DNA from: Heterocephalus glaber
Taxonomy: Eukaryota > Chordata > Mammalia > Rodentia > Bathyergidae
DNA: 64,000 bases
Direction of reading: 5' to 3'
Assembly: GCF_000247695.1 (NCBI RefSeq)
Contig: NW_004624782.1
Location: 13,209,457-13,273,456, forward strand
The notes below the pieces were generated by a model, which saw nothing but the letters and a program-made list of their open reading frames with translations, ran no database searches and was not told where the DNA came from. Positions 15,301-25,610 of this stretch are shown one piece after another. The position numbers and the translations under genes were made by a program. Position 1 is the first letter of the stretch, and each line of letters starts with the position of its first letter.

Positions 15301-18300
15301 TGTTCTTAAGTGCAACACCTGAGACAGAGCCTGGTGTGCAGCAGGTGTTCCAGGAATGCTTGCTGATCCCACCTCGTCTGATCACTACTTTACACACCGC
15401 AATTTTGAGCTTCAGAGGGTCAAAGAGACCTGCTGGAAGTCATGTGTGGTTTTTTTTTTGTGGTATGGGGATCGCATTCAGGACCTTGTGCTTGCGAGTC
15501 CAGCAACAGCACCACTGAGCTACATCCCCGGCCCAGTTGTTTTTAACTGGGAAGCCTAGACTGGATTCCAGACCCCAAACTCTGTTTCCCCGGGTGCTCT
15601 CGGCCAGTGGGAATGCTGCCTTGCCAGGGTGGGACCCTGGTGCCCTCAGTCTCAGTGCTCCCAGCCAGCTCTGGCAGACCTGTCTCACAGTGAGACTGAG
15701 CCAGGCCTTCTCTCATCTGCTCCTCAGTGCTGGCCACAGGCTGGACCCCAGTAGTCGCAGACAGGCCTTTCCAAGTCCTTGACGGCCCCCGTCCCGATGG
15801 CCCCCAGCCCGCACTGAGCCTCCCCGATGGCTGTGTGCCTCACAGCCCCTCCCTGTCGCCCCCCAATCAGGGTACCTTGAGCTTCCGGGGCAGGCGGGGC
15901 CGTTTCTCCCGCTTGGGCCTCAGGGGGCTGGGCTCGGGCAGCTGCAGGGCCAGGTGGTCAGAGGGGAGTGGGGGGTAAGGCGGGGAGGCCAGCTGCTGGC
16001 AGGGGCGGGGCAGGGCCAAGGGGAGAAACAGGAAGAGCGGGAAACAAGAGACTGTGAGGAGTGTGGCCCGGCTCCTGGAGACAGGGGCAGTGGCAGGACT
16101 GCTCTCCTGTCAGGCGTGCCCTGTTCCTGCACCTGAGAGGGCAGCCTGGGCTCACACTCTCCAAGGGACACAGCTGGCCACAACAGGACAGAGGTCCCGA
16201 GTGGGCTGGCCTCACCCCATGCTTAGCCCTCTGCCTGTGTGACACCCACCTCACTCCCAGGCTTTAGGCACTGCTCTCGCCAATCCCAACTCACCGAGCT
16301 CAGGTACGGGGACGGCGTCCCAGAAGCCTGGAGGGGAAACCCCGATGAGGGCGGCAGGGGCAGGCCGGAGGGGGAGGGCGCACTGGCCAGCGGAGGGCTC
16401 CTCTTCCTGGAGAGAGGATGGGAGGCCTCAGAGGCCGCCGGAGGCCCACGCTGGCCTTGGGAAGGCTGGCCCCTCCTTACCTCTTAGGGGCTGGCGTGTC
16501 CGACAGCTTGGGCATCCCCTCGGCCTCACTGTTCTCTGATGACGCTGTGGCATCCGAGTCTGTGGGGGACGGCTCATCAGTGGGACTGTGCCCAGCGTGC
16601 CCCAGAGGGGGGCCCACAGCACGCCCAGTCAGTGTCCTGCTCTGGCTCCTCCCTCACAGGTCTGTCAAGCACATGCTGTGTGCCAGCCCCCTTTGCAGCA
16701 CCCCCTCTGCTGGCCTTCATGGCCCTCCAAGGAAGGAAGACAGGACGGGTATCACTTCCACTTTCTAAATGAGGCCAGGGGCTCAGGGAGCAAGCAGGGG
16801 CCTGGGGCTTGAACTTGGCTGTCATTCCTTGACTACTCTATGCCACTCTCTTCTTGTTTGCCTCTAAGCTGCCTTCAACTCCTGCCTCTGCTTCCCCTAC
16901 TCAGGGTCCTTTTAATCTACCCCTCAAATCGCTCCATTTCTTCTTTCATCATATATTATAAATAAATAATACTTTTTTTGTTTTTTTTGGAGACAAGGTC
17001 TCACTATGTCATCTGGGCTGGCCTCGAACTCACACTGACCCTCCTGCCTCAGCCTCCTGAGTGCTGGGATTACAGGCATGCCCACCACATCCAGTATATA
17101 ATTAAAAGAATTTTTAAAGATCTTTCTGTCATCCATTCCTGCCACCCTAACTGCCACAGACTAGACCACTGCCCTGTACAATCCCTGCTCAGCAGGCTCC
17201 AGTCTGCCACCAACTGTCCACGCCGACTACAGCACGACCTAACATAGAGACCTAAGCACACCCTCTCTGTGACATTTTCCATGGCCTGCAGGCATCAGCA
17301 GTGCTAGAAACAGAACCTGCAGCCTTCCACTGAGCCACATCCTCAGTCCCTTTTTCATTTTTGAGGTTAGAGTCTGACTAAACTGTCCAGACTGGTCTCA
17401 AATTTGTGATCTTCCTGTCTCAGCCTCCTAAATAGCTAGGATTACAGACATGAGTCTCTAGGCCCAGCAGTGGTGCTTTTTGTTCTGGGTTCAACCTACC
17501 TTTCCAGTTGCAAACAAAACTGTTTTCTGATATGTCTTTTTGAAGCACTGGAGATTGAACCCAGGGCCTTGCACATGGTAAACATGGGCTCTACCACTGA
17601 GATATACCTCTAGGCCCCTAAACTGTACTCTTTACATCATGCCAACCTCTTTCCTCAAAAAGAAATTTCCTAGTCTAGTGCTTTTGTCAGAAAGCCTATA
17701 ATTCATTGAACAACTGCTACATGACACATGGTTCCCAATTTCTCTGCTCGGATGGATCCTTTACAAGGCAGATCAAGGCCCGGGGATTTAACTCAGTGGT
17801 TCCACTGCCTGCCTTGCAAGCGTAAGAACAAGAGTTCGATCCCTGGTACCAAAAAAAAAAAAAAAGGCAGATTGAATGCTACCTCCTCTGAGAAGCCTTC
17901 TGGAATCCCGCCGCCCTGTTAAATGCTGGTTCTCCTCCTCCTCTCATGCTCAGGCTCTCCTTACACTGTGCTGGGAAGCATCATGTGGACCCCGCAGGGC
18001 CTGAGTGGAGGCCTACATCTCTTGGCTCATGCTCCTCAGATTTAGTCCAGTCTGACCATGAATGTGCTGGGTCCCCTCAGGGCTCCTGTCCTGAAGTTCC
18101 CCTCAAACAGGAAGTTAACTCAAAGAACATAGGGAACCGAGAAGCAGAAAAAAGGGGACAGAATAAAGCCACTTTCTGCCATGGCCTATATGAATAGCAC
18201 CTACTTTCTCTAACCTTGTAACAGTCGTTCCTCGAGCCTAACTCCTGTAACAGTGAATAATAAGTTGTAAGGTGCAATGAAACATTATCTACAGAAACAA

Positions 18301-20844
18301 GCAGCCCAGCTACCTGCTGTATGCTGATCCATCCCCTAGATCAACGCTTAAAGGCACATTTAATCTGATGATCTTATAAGGGCCCTATTCGGGAGGAGGC
18401 CCATAAATGTCCACCACAGGGCTTTTCAAACTGTGGAGCTCAAATCATTAGTGATCTCAAAATCAATTTTGTTTACTACTGGCATTAAAAGAGAGGACAA
18501 AGCTGGGTGTGGGGGAATATACCTGTACTCTCAGCACTTGAGGAGGCTGAGGCAAGAGGACTCCAAGTTGGGAGCCCAGCCTGGGCAATTTAGTAAGACT
18601 TTGTCACAAAATAAAAAATAAAAAAAGGGCTAGGGATGTAGCCCCCAGATCCAATGTGAAGGCCCTGGACTCAAACCCCAGTATCAAAAAAAAAAATTAA
18701 AAAAAAATTTAAAAAGCTGGACATGGTAGCACACACATGTAGGAGGATCACTATGAGTTTGAAGCCAGCCTGGGCTACATATTGAGACCCCGTCTCCAAG
18801 GAAGAAAGAAAGAAAGAAAACTGAAGGGGGAAACAGTCTCAAAAAAAATCAGAATAAGTTGCCTTTAGAAATCTTAAAAATGTTTCATAAATTTTTTTAT
18901 AAGTATGAATATGGGCCTTGGTCATGATGTAAAAGATAGTTAATTGTAATCAATAATAAAGTTTGAAAAACAGCATTTTATATCCTTATCCCTTTATTAA
19001 CTCAAACCAGCCTAGCTCTTTCTTATCTCAGGGAGCCTGCATTCATTATCCTGCCAAGAAAGTCCTAGCTTGGCCTTCACTAGATTGGGTTCTTCTTTTT
19101 TATTTTGGTACCGGAGATCGAACTCAGGACCTTGCATTTACAAGGCAGGTGGCAGAACCACTGAGCTACATCCCCGGCCCCTGGCTTCTTCTTGTTAGCT
19201 CCCCACTCATATATTTCCCAAAAAGGCCTTTCCTATGGGCACTCTAGTCAGATAGTACCTACAGCCTGCTTTTGTGTGGTGTGCAAGCTAGGAATGGCTC
19301 TGACACTTAAAAAAATGTTTATTTTTGTGGTACTAGGGGTTGAACCCAGGGCCTTCAGCCCTCACACTGACCAGCCCATTTTAAATTTTTTTTTTTTTTT
19401 TTAAGACTAGATGTTGTGCTAAATTGTCCAGACTGGGTTTGAACTTTGAATCCTCCTGCCTTAGCTCCCAAAAGTGCTAAGATTATAAGAATATGCCACT
19501 ATGCCCAACTTTTGATCTTTAAAAATGTAAAGGCTGGGCATGGTGTCATATGCCTGTCATCCCAACACTTGGGAGGCTGAGGTGGGAGGATCACTGTAAG
19601 TTTGAGGGCAGTCTGAGCTACATAGTTCCTGAACTACACAGCAACACCCTGTACAACTGTGACCCCAGTACTCTGAGACAGTAAGGCAGGAGGATCAAAA
19701 GTTCGAGTCCAGCCTGGGCAATTTAGCAAGACCTTGTCTCAAATGGGAGTGGCAAGGGTGTGTGTGCATGTGTGTGTGTCAGCAGCTGGAAATGTTAGCT
19801 ACTGCAGAGGCCCTGAGTTTCATTCCCAGTACTGAAAAAAGATCATATTTCATGGAAAATTTGTGAAATTTGAATATATAATTCAAATTACAGTATCTAT
19901 AATGTTTTATCAAAACACAGTCGAGTGCATTTATTTATATACTGGCTATAGCTGCTTTGACACAAGCTGAGGAGTTTTTTCAAAGACAGTATATTCCACA
20001 AAGCTTAAATTGTTATCTGGCCCTTTGCAAAAAGAATTTGTCAACTTCTGTCCTCCTCCCACCACTACCACATAACCCTGGTTCATCCCTTTCAATCCAT
20101 ACAGCTATCTAAAATTCTAGTTTGTTACTTTGTTTACTTATTTCCCTCTAATAGAATATATATTATAAGAGGTCAAGGGTTTGCACATTTTTGCTCCTGT
20201 TGTATACCCTGTGCCAAGCTCAGTGCTGGGAACACAGGAGGTGTTCAATAAACACTCGAAGGAAAGAACTGTAGAGACAAGGAAGCAAGCAGGCTCAGGT
20301 CACCGGAGAACGCATATGCTTCCAGAGTCTAGGAGTAAGGCCAAGGACCATTTCCACCTCTCAACTTTTCATGACCTTGCTCACCGGACGAGTCTTCATC
20401 CACGTTCTCGTACTGCAGAAGTCGATCTAGGAGGAAACTGAGGGAAGATGGGAGGAGTGCTTGTTTCCATCCAGCAGTGTTCCCTTGGGCCCCTGCCCCT
20501 CCTAGAGGCCCCACTGGATCCCCCAAACGTGCTTCCCTCACCTCTTGTCTCGCGACACCTTCAGCAGCTTCCTCTGAGCCTTCCTCAGCTCCTCCTGGAA
20601 GCACTCGTGCTCCTGTAGTAAGAGAAGGGCCCGGGCTGTGCTGCGCATCACAGGGCCCGGGGACAGCTCGCCCATCGCCCACGCCCTCTCCCCCTCCACA
20701 GGGGCCAACTGCGGTCCTCTCAGCGCCAGGCCTCATGCACAACCTCCCCACCCCAGCACTCACGTAGATAAGAAACTTGAGCTTCCGCTTCAGATTTCGG
20801 TATTTCTTTTTGTAGTCCACTTCGCCGTCCGCCGGCCCGTTCAT
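12320..20844 (-). CDS. INO80E: INO80 complex subunit E
   Basis: Seven coding exons on the minus strand: 20844-20764, 20612-20542, 20437-20385, 16559-16481, 16406-16295, 15992-15876, 12541-12320. They total 735 bases, 244 aa, exactly the human length. All introns are GT-AG. The N-terminal third ([20 protein letters not shown], then [17 protein letters not shown]) is a helical, coiled-coil type segment. The middle is rich in Ser, Pro and Lys with a basic patch ([15 protein letters not shown]), a likely nuclear localisation signal. The C-terminus is acidic ([16 protein letters not shown]). The protein is a non-catalytic, metazoan-specific subunit of the INO80 chromatin remodeller. It shares a CpG promoter with HIRIP3. 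The introns of nearly 4 kb and 3.3 kb are filled with SINEs and an L2 remnant. Confidence 0.97.
13582..13705 (-). repeat. B1-like SINE in an INO80E intron
   Basis: Contains TTGCTATGTTGCCCAGGCCA, CCTCCTGCCTCAGCC and GAGCAGCTGGGACTATA, antisense 7SL-type sequence. Confidence 0.7.
14290..15420 (+). repeat. L2 LINE remnant, split by an ID pair
   Basis: L2-like segments such as CCCAAATGCAGCTCTCGACA, GGCCTTTGTCCAGCTGTCCC and, near the 3' end, CCTGGTGTGCAGCAGGTGTT. The element is interrupted at 14872-15091 by two ID SINEs. Confidence 0.55.
14872..15091 (+). repeat. Tandem pair of ID SINEs with one shared target-site duplication
   Basis: Two full ID units in direct tandem, joined by a (CAAAA)n tail, each with GGGGATTTAGCTCAGTGGTT and GAGTTCAATC. 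The pair as a whole is flanked by AAACTCTTTCC at 14861-14871 and 15092-15102. Confidence 0.85.
15449..15534 (-). repeat. ID SINE
   Basis: Antisense ID: poly-T, GTGGTATGGGGATCGCATTC, then CCACTGAGCTACATCCCCGG. Confidence 0.85.
16974..17617 (-). repeat. Cluster of two B1 SINEs and one ID SINE
   Basis: Minus-strand B1 at about 16974-17100 (GAGACAAGGTCTCACTATG; GGCCTCGAACTCACACTGA), an older one at about 17345-17468 (GATTACAGACATGAG), and an antisense ID at about 17540-17617 (GATTGAACCCAGGGCCTTGC; CTCTACCACTGAGATATACC). They lie in INO80E intron 3. Confidence 0.75.
17775..17863 (+). repeat. ID SINE with target-site duplication
   Basis: ID element with A-tail flanked by AAGGCAGAT at 17765-17773 and 17864-17872. 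Confidence 0.85.
18503..18830 (+). repeat. Composite B1-dID SINE followed by a B1
   Basis: B1 body (ACTCTCAGCACTTGAGGAGG) fused through its A-rich end to a degenerate ID (GGGCTAGGGATGTAGC ... TCAAACCCCAGTATC), the B1-dID arrangement. A second B1 follows and ends in an (AAAG)n tract. Confidence 0.7.
19100..19181 (-). repeat. ID SINE
   Basis: Antisense ID: TTGGTACCGGAGATCGAACT and CCACTGAGCTACATCCCCGG. Confidence 0.85.
19318..19850. repeat. Nested SINE cluster
   Basis: A partial antisense ID (19320-19380), an antisense B1 (19403-19510), then sense B1/B1-dID sequence (19530-19850) with CTGTCATCCCAACACTTGGG, a short TG run and an ID-like 3' end. Individual borders are approximate. Confidence 0.6.
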
Positions 20845-21551
20845 GGCCAGCCCGGGGGCAGCGCCTTGGCGCTGCGAGTCCCCCTACCCTGAGCCAGCTC
20901 AACAAGGACTCTCACGCTCTTCGCTTCCGGAGACTCTACGAGGTTGCGCCCGCACGGCCTACAACTCCCGGCAGGCCCGGCGCGGGGTGCGTAACCACGG
21001 GAACCGCGCCGTCGGGGAACACCCGGAAAGGAGCGCGGCTTCCAGTGGCCACACTGAAGATGGCGTGACAGGCACCCTGTGACGTCACGAAGATGGCGGA
21101 CACTGGCGGGCGCCGTTAGCGAGTCCAAGTGAACTTGGAGATTTGGAATCACAGAAAGGACTCCCTCAATATTCCTAGTCTCCTCGCTAGGGTACCCTTT
21201 TTCTTCTCTTTCGAAATAACAGCGGCCTTGCTGGTGTCCGTGACCACGGAGGAAGGTGGCGTCGCGAGCTGATTACGTACACCCAAAGGTTATCAGTAAC
21301 AAATCGGTTTCTAACGAAAACCGTAAAAACGATTCGTTGTAACAAAGGCTACGTGCTTCGAGACACTCCAGCTGCCCAGGAAAAGCAACTTTTGTGTGGC
21401 AAACTTTTCAGCCCCCGCGGTCCACAAACCGAGGGCCAACGGCGCCGCGCCTCACAGTGCTGCAGCACGGCGCGTGCGCAAACTGCTCTCAGACGGCTGA
21501 CGGAGGCCGAGAAGAAAAAAGGCGGGAGCCACTAATCCCGGGTAGAGCAAA
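20845..21551. promoter_or_regulatory. Bidirectional CpG promoter of INO80E and HIRIP3
   Basis: The two start codons are 707 bases apart, head to head, in CpG-rich sequence without a TATA box that I can recognise. It carries a perfect CRE (TGACGTCA, 21080-21087) between two copies of AAGATGGCG (21057-21065 and 21090-21098), the YY1 core in its usual promoter-proximal form. Shared control of two chromatin genes is inferred. Confidence 0.8.
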
Positions 21552-23962
21552 ATGGCGCGGGAGAATGAGCTGCGGGAGTTCACGCACAGCTTCTTCGGAG
21601 GCCGCCCTGACCTCAGGTGCACAGGGGATTGGAGTTAGGGCTGGAAAGGGCCAGGGTGGGTCGTGGACTCTGTCTTGACACTAGTCTCTTTAGCACGCTC
21701 ACGCACTCCATCGTGCGGCAGAAGTTCTTGGCTCACACGGGTCGCAACCATTTGGAACCCGAGGAGAAGCAGGCGCTGAAGCGACTGGTGGAGGAGGAGC
21801 TACTGAAGATGCAGGTGTGGGTATGAACCTGGGCCCCAGGAGTGTGTTGCCCCGGAGGAGTTGGGCAGGACACACCCTTGGTACCTTTTGCCCTCTTGGT
21901 GCACACAGGTGGATGAAGCTGGAACCAGGCAAGAGAAGTCAGACCTCACCAAGAAGGTGAAGAGGCCTTCCACCTTCTGCAGTGACCAAGAAAGAAAAAG
22001 GTTCTGCTTCAATTCAGAATCAGGTCAGTGCCTCCTCCTTGCCATTTGTGCATTTTTCGTCACTGGTTTATTCAGAAGGCATTTACAGTGCAAGAGCTGA
22101 GGCCAGTGAGTCAGGAACCAGGAGGAGGGTGCAGTGAGAGCTGTGTTTCCTGCTGCTCTTCCCACCGTGGGAGCAGGGCTTAGAAACAGCCTGCCCCAAA
22201 TGCAGGCAGACAGGACAGGAAGAACCCATCCCAACTCCCTCTTCTCCGTATTCCAGCGTCCAAGTCTGCAGTCTCCAGTCCAGACTGCTTTGGAAGCCCA
22301 GCAAAGAACAGGACGGCAGAAGCAGAAATCAGCCCCGCCGAGGAGGAGCATCCAAGGCAGGCCTCAGAGAAAGCAGTTGAGAACAGTGACGGAGAACGGC
22401 AAAGGGACCAGCCTGTAAAGCAGCTGGCAAAGATGAGATCAGAGGAGAGCAGTGAGGAAGAGGAGAGCTTAGGGGAGGAACAGGAGGAGGGCTCTGTAAG
22501 AATAAGAAAGATCTTGAAGGAAAAGGACAGTGAGGAAGGTGAGGAAGAAAAAGAATATAAGAGTGGGACTACAAAGAAACCTATGACCAAGAATGAGCAG
22601 GCACCAGGCAAGGCCTCAGCCAGTAAGCACCAGACCAGGGAGGAAATCGAGGACAGTGAGGAAGAGCCTGTCCAGAGGAGAGCAAAGCAGTCTGGGGGAA
22701 GTAGAGAAGCTAAAAGCCATGAGGAAAGTGAAAAGGAGAGTGAGGAGGAGGAGTGCCTAGCCACAGAAAAGGAGAACATGGAGGAGAAGGACAAAGATGG
22801 GGAGGAAGAAGGGGAGGATTGGAAACCCAGAGCTAGGAGCAAAGGAGCCAAAAAGTCAGCTTCGGAGGGGAAGAGGTGTAAGCAAGAAAGCAGGGTGGGG
22901 AGGCTGAGTGACTCGGGGGACAGTGGGGAAAAAGAGGAAGAGGCAGCAGACAGTGGAGATAGCAGTGGGAGAGGCAGAGAGCCTCCAGTGTACAGGAAGA
23001 GCAAGGACAGAACCCTGGGTCAGGGTAGGAAAAGGCAGAACAGAAGCAGTGAGGATGAAGACAGCTGCAAGGTGCAAGCACCTGCTCAGGGCACTGCAGA
23101 GACAGCCAGACCAGGCAGTGCCACTGGTGAGGAGAGTGACTCGGAAAGGGAGGTAAGTGACAGCGAGGCAGTGGGGAGCCCCAAGGGAGAGAGGAAGACC
23201 CACTCTTCCAAGAAGAGCTCTAAGAAAGGCAGAACACGAAGCTCCTCTTCCTCTTCCGATGGAAGCCTGGAGCCCAAAGACAGGAAGGTGAGGGTCCAGA
23301 CAGGGCGGGAGCCATCGCCGGGGAAAAAGGAGACCCCAGCAGGCTCGGTCTTCAATTGCTTTCTTTGCCAGGCTAGTTCTGGTTGCCATGGAGAGGACCA
23401 CCCAGCTGTGACCAGGCTGAAGCGCTACATTCGGGCCTGTGGTGCCCATCGAAACTATAAAAAGCTGCTGGGATCCTGTCGCTCACACAAGGAGTGCCTG
23501 AGTGTACTCCGGGCAGAACTGGAGGCCCTGGGCATGAAGGGTGAGGCAGGCTGTGTCCTGGGGGCCGGTGGAGGGCTGTGGCTTCAGGGGAGGAGAGGAT
23601 CACAAGCTGCTTGTGCCCCAGGTAACCCTTCCTTGGAGAAGTGTCGGGCTCTGAAGGAGCAGCGGGAAGAGGCAGCGGAGGTGGCCTCCTTGGATGTTGC
23701 CAACATCATCAGCAGTTCAGGTGAGGAGTCTCCTCCCTGCTTGGGAGTAGATGGGGTTGGACTTCTTCAGAGAGCTGACCTGCCCTTGTTCGCCCTAGGC
23801 CGGCCACGTAGGCGCACCGCCTGGAACCCTTCCGGAGAAGCAGCCCCCTTTGGGGAGCTGTACCGCCGGACCCTGGACTCAGAGGAGGAGCAGCCTCGCC
23901 AGGCCCCCCCAGACTGGTCACACATGCGAGGCATCATCAGCAGTGATGGCGAGAGCAACTGA
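21552..23962 (+). CDS. HIRIP3: HIRA-interacting protein 3, histone chaperone
   Basis: Seven exons: 21552-21616, 21694-21814, 21909-22023, 22257-23287, 23372-23540, 23622-23720, 23799-23962. They sum to 1764 bases, 587 aa (human 556). The N-terminus (MARENELREFTHSFFGGRPD) is conserved. The large exon 4 encodes a long, low-complexity stretch of Ser, Glu and Lys with many SSEEEE-type clusters, as expected of CK2 targets. The C-terminal part has the CHZ-type histone-binding region (GEDHPAVTRLKRYIRACGAH) and ends WSHMRGIISSDGESN. HIRIP3 binds HIRA and core histones and acts as an H2A-type chaperone in the nucleus (family knowledge). Introns 4, 5 and 6 are only 84, 81 and 78 bases, all multiples of three and stop-free, so one frame runs unbroken from within exon 4 to the stop. 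Confidence 0.95.
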
Positions 23963-24160
23963 GTGCTCCCATCCCCTAGGAGGGACCTTTCCGTGTGTAC
24001 AAAGTGCATACAGCATCCCGTGCTCTCAACCTGAAAAGCAAAAGCAGCTTTCTTCAAGGAGGCTACAGCCCCAGGGGCAGAAACCATTCAAACACTACTT
24101 CTCAGCTTCACGTGTTCTCCGTTAGTCACGGTGTTCACAGGGGTTTATTTTTTGAGACCC

Positions 24161-24166
24161 AATAAA
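24161..24166 (+). terminator. HIRIP3: Poly(A) signal of HIRIP3
   Basis: AATAAA about 200 bases after the stop, followed by TTTGT-rich sequence. Confidence 0.85.
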
Positions 24167-24179
24167 GGAATGTTTGTAA

Positions 24180-24970
24180 GCACCTCATCCAGAGCAGTCC
24201 TCTGCTCTTATGTCACCTGTGATCTGGGGATGGGAAGCTGAGGAGTAGCCACTGCTGCTGGTAGGCAGGTGTCTACAGGTTCGAGCTGGGCATGGTGGCG
24301 CCCACCTGTAATCCTAGCACTCAGATTGCTGCGAATTTGAGACCCTGTCTGCCGCCAGCCAGGCCGTCTCAGAAGGGTGTGGCTCCTAGCTCTCCTGCAG
24401 GCTGAGCAGTGAGCTCAGTTATCCTGCTCTTAGCTAGGTCGCTGACTGACATGCAGGTGGGAAGATAATCTCACAATGGGCCAGAGTGTGAGTACAAACC
24501 GACTCGGGGACAGTCTGTCTTCCTTCCCATTCACAGCCAGATTCCAGGCTAACGAGAGATGTGGACCTTATCGTCTAACCAGGGCCCACAGGCCTCTGCC
24601 AGAACTCCTGCTGTTGAGGCACCAGTGAGATAAGTGTAGAGCTGCCAGGGATCTATATGAAGTGGGCCTTCTGAGAATATGAGACCAAGGCATAGGAAAG
24701 CAGAGGAATGAAGAGGTCAAAAGATCGAGGACCTCCTTTGAGGTCCTGACCCAGTCATGCCTGAAGCCATTAAAATCACTCAAGTCGGGCTGGAGAGTTA
24801 GCCCAGTGGTTTCACCGACTGCTGAGCAAGCGCAAGGACCCGAGTTCGATCCCCGGTACCAAAAAAAATCAAGTTTTCAGCTACACAACTCCGTATATGC
24901 AGTGCCATCAGCACCTGCCACTGAACAAGTCCTTCCTACACCACACAGAAAGGGTGAGTCCGGGATCTGT
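24180..24970. other. Convergent intergenic gap HIRIP3-TAOK2
   Basis: About 800 bases between two 3' ends. It holds a B1 remnant (24283-24372) and an ID SINE (24787-24868, box B GAGTTCGATCC). No gene is seen. Confidence 0.7.
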
Positions 24971-24985
24971 TAGAATAACCAACAG

Positions 24986-24991
24986 TTTATT
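24986..24991 (-). terminator. TAOK2: Distal poly(A) signal of TAOK2 (short-protein form)
   Basis: AATAAA on the minus strand about 620 bases after the stop at 25611. It would end transcripts that splice to the three distal 3' exons. Confidence 0.8.
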
Positions 24992-25610
24992 AAAAGCTTG
25001 CCCTGGGGCTCTGTGCCAGCCCCGCAGCTGAGAGGGGCTCCCGTCACTGCCACGGGGCTCAGGAGCAGCCCTTGGCAAGATCCTTCCCTTGTTCCCCTGC
25101 CCCAACCCTGACCCCAATTTAAAAAAAAAAGACAAGACGGCACAGGACGTCAGACAGCAACGGGGGAGTGGACAGGCACCCCGACAGACCCCTCCTGCTC
25201 CTCCTGTCCGAGGAAGGCTCGCATTCGACCCCCTCGGTCCCCACCCTGCTCTGCCACGCCACGGGTCTGGGGGTCCTGTCGCCCCGGCCCCCCTGCAAGG
25301 GTTGTATAGTTCTCTGAATACATATATCTAGACCCACCCTGCCCCCCTCCCCCCGGGACGAGATGAAATTTGCCTCGCACAACTCTGTCCTCTCCCAGGT
25401 GTTGAGGAAGACCCTGGCACCATGGTGGGGAGGCGGGGCCACTGGTCAGACTTGGGGAGCTGATACCCAAGCTGGCCCAGCGCCACCAGCCAGCCCCAAG
25501 AAGCTCATGAGATGAGAAGGTCGAGGGGAGCTGGAGCCCACTCTGTCCCCACCACCCTCAAGTAGGCTGTAGCTTGCGCCCGAGCGGGCAGACTGCGCCC
25601 GCCCTGCCCT

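Noticed and set aside
22180..23004. 274-codon minus-strand frame
   Set aside because: Antisense of the Glu/Ser-rich HIRIP3 exon 4; its Ser/Leu-rich composition is the mirror of GAG/AGT codons.
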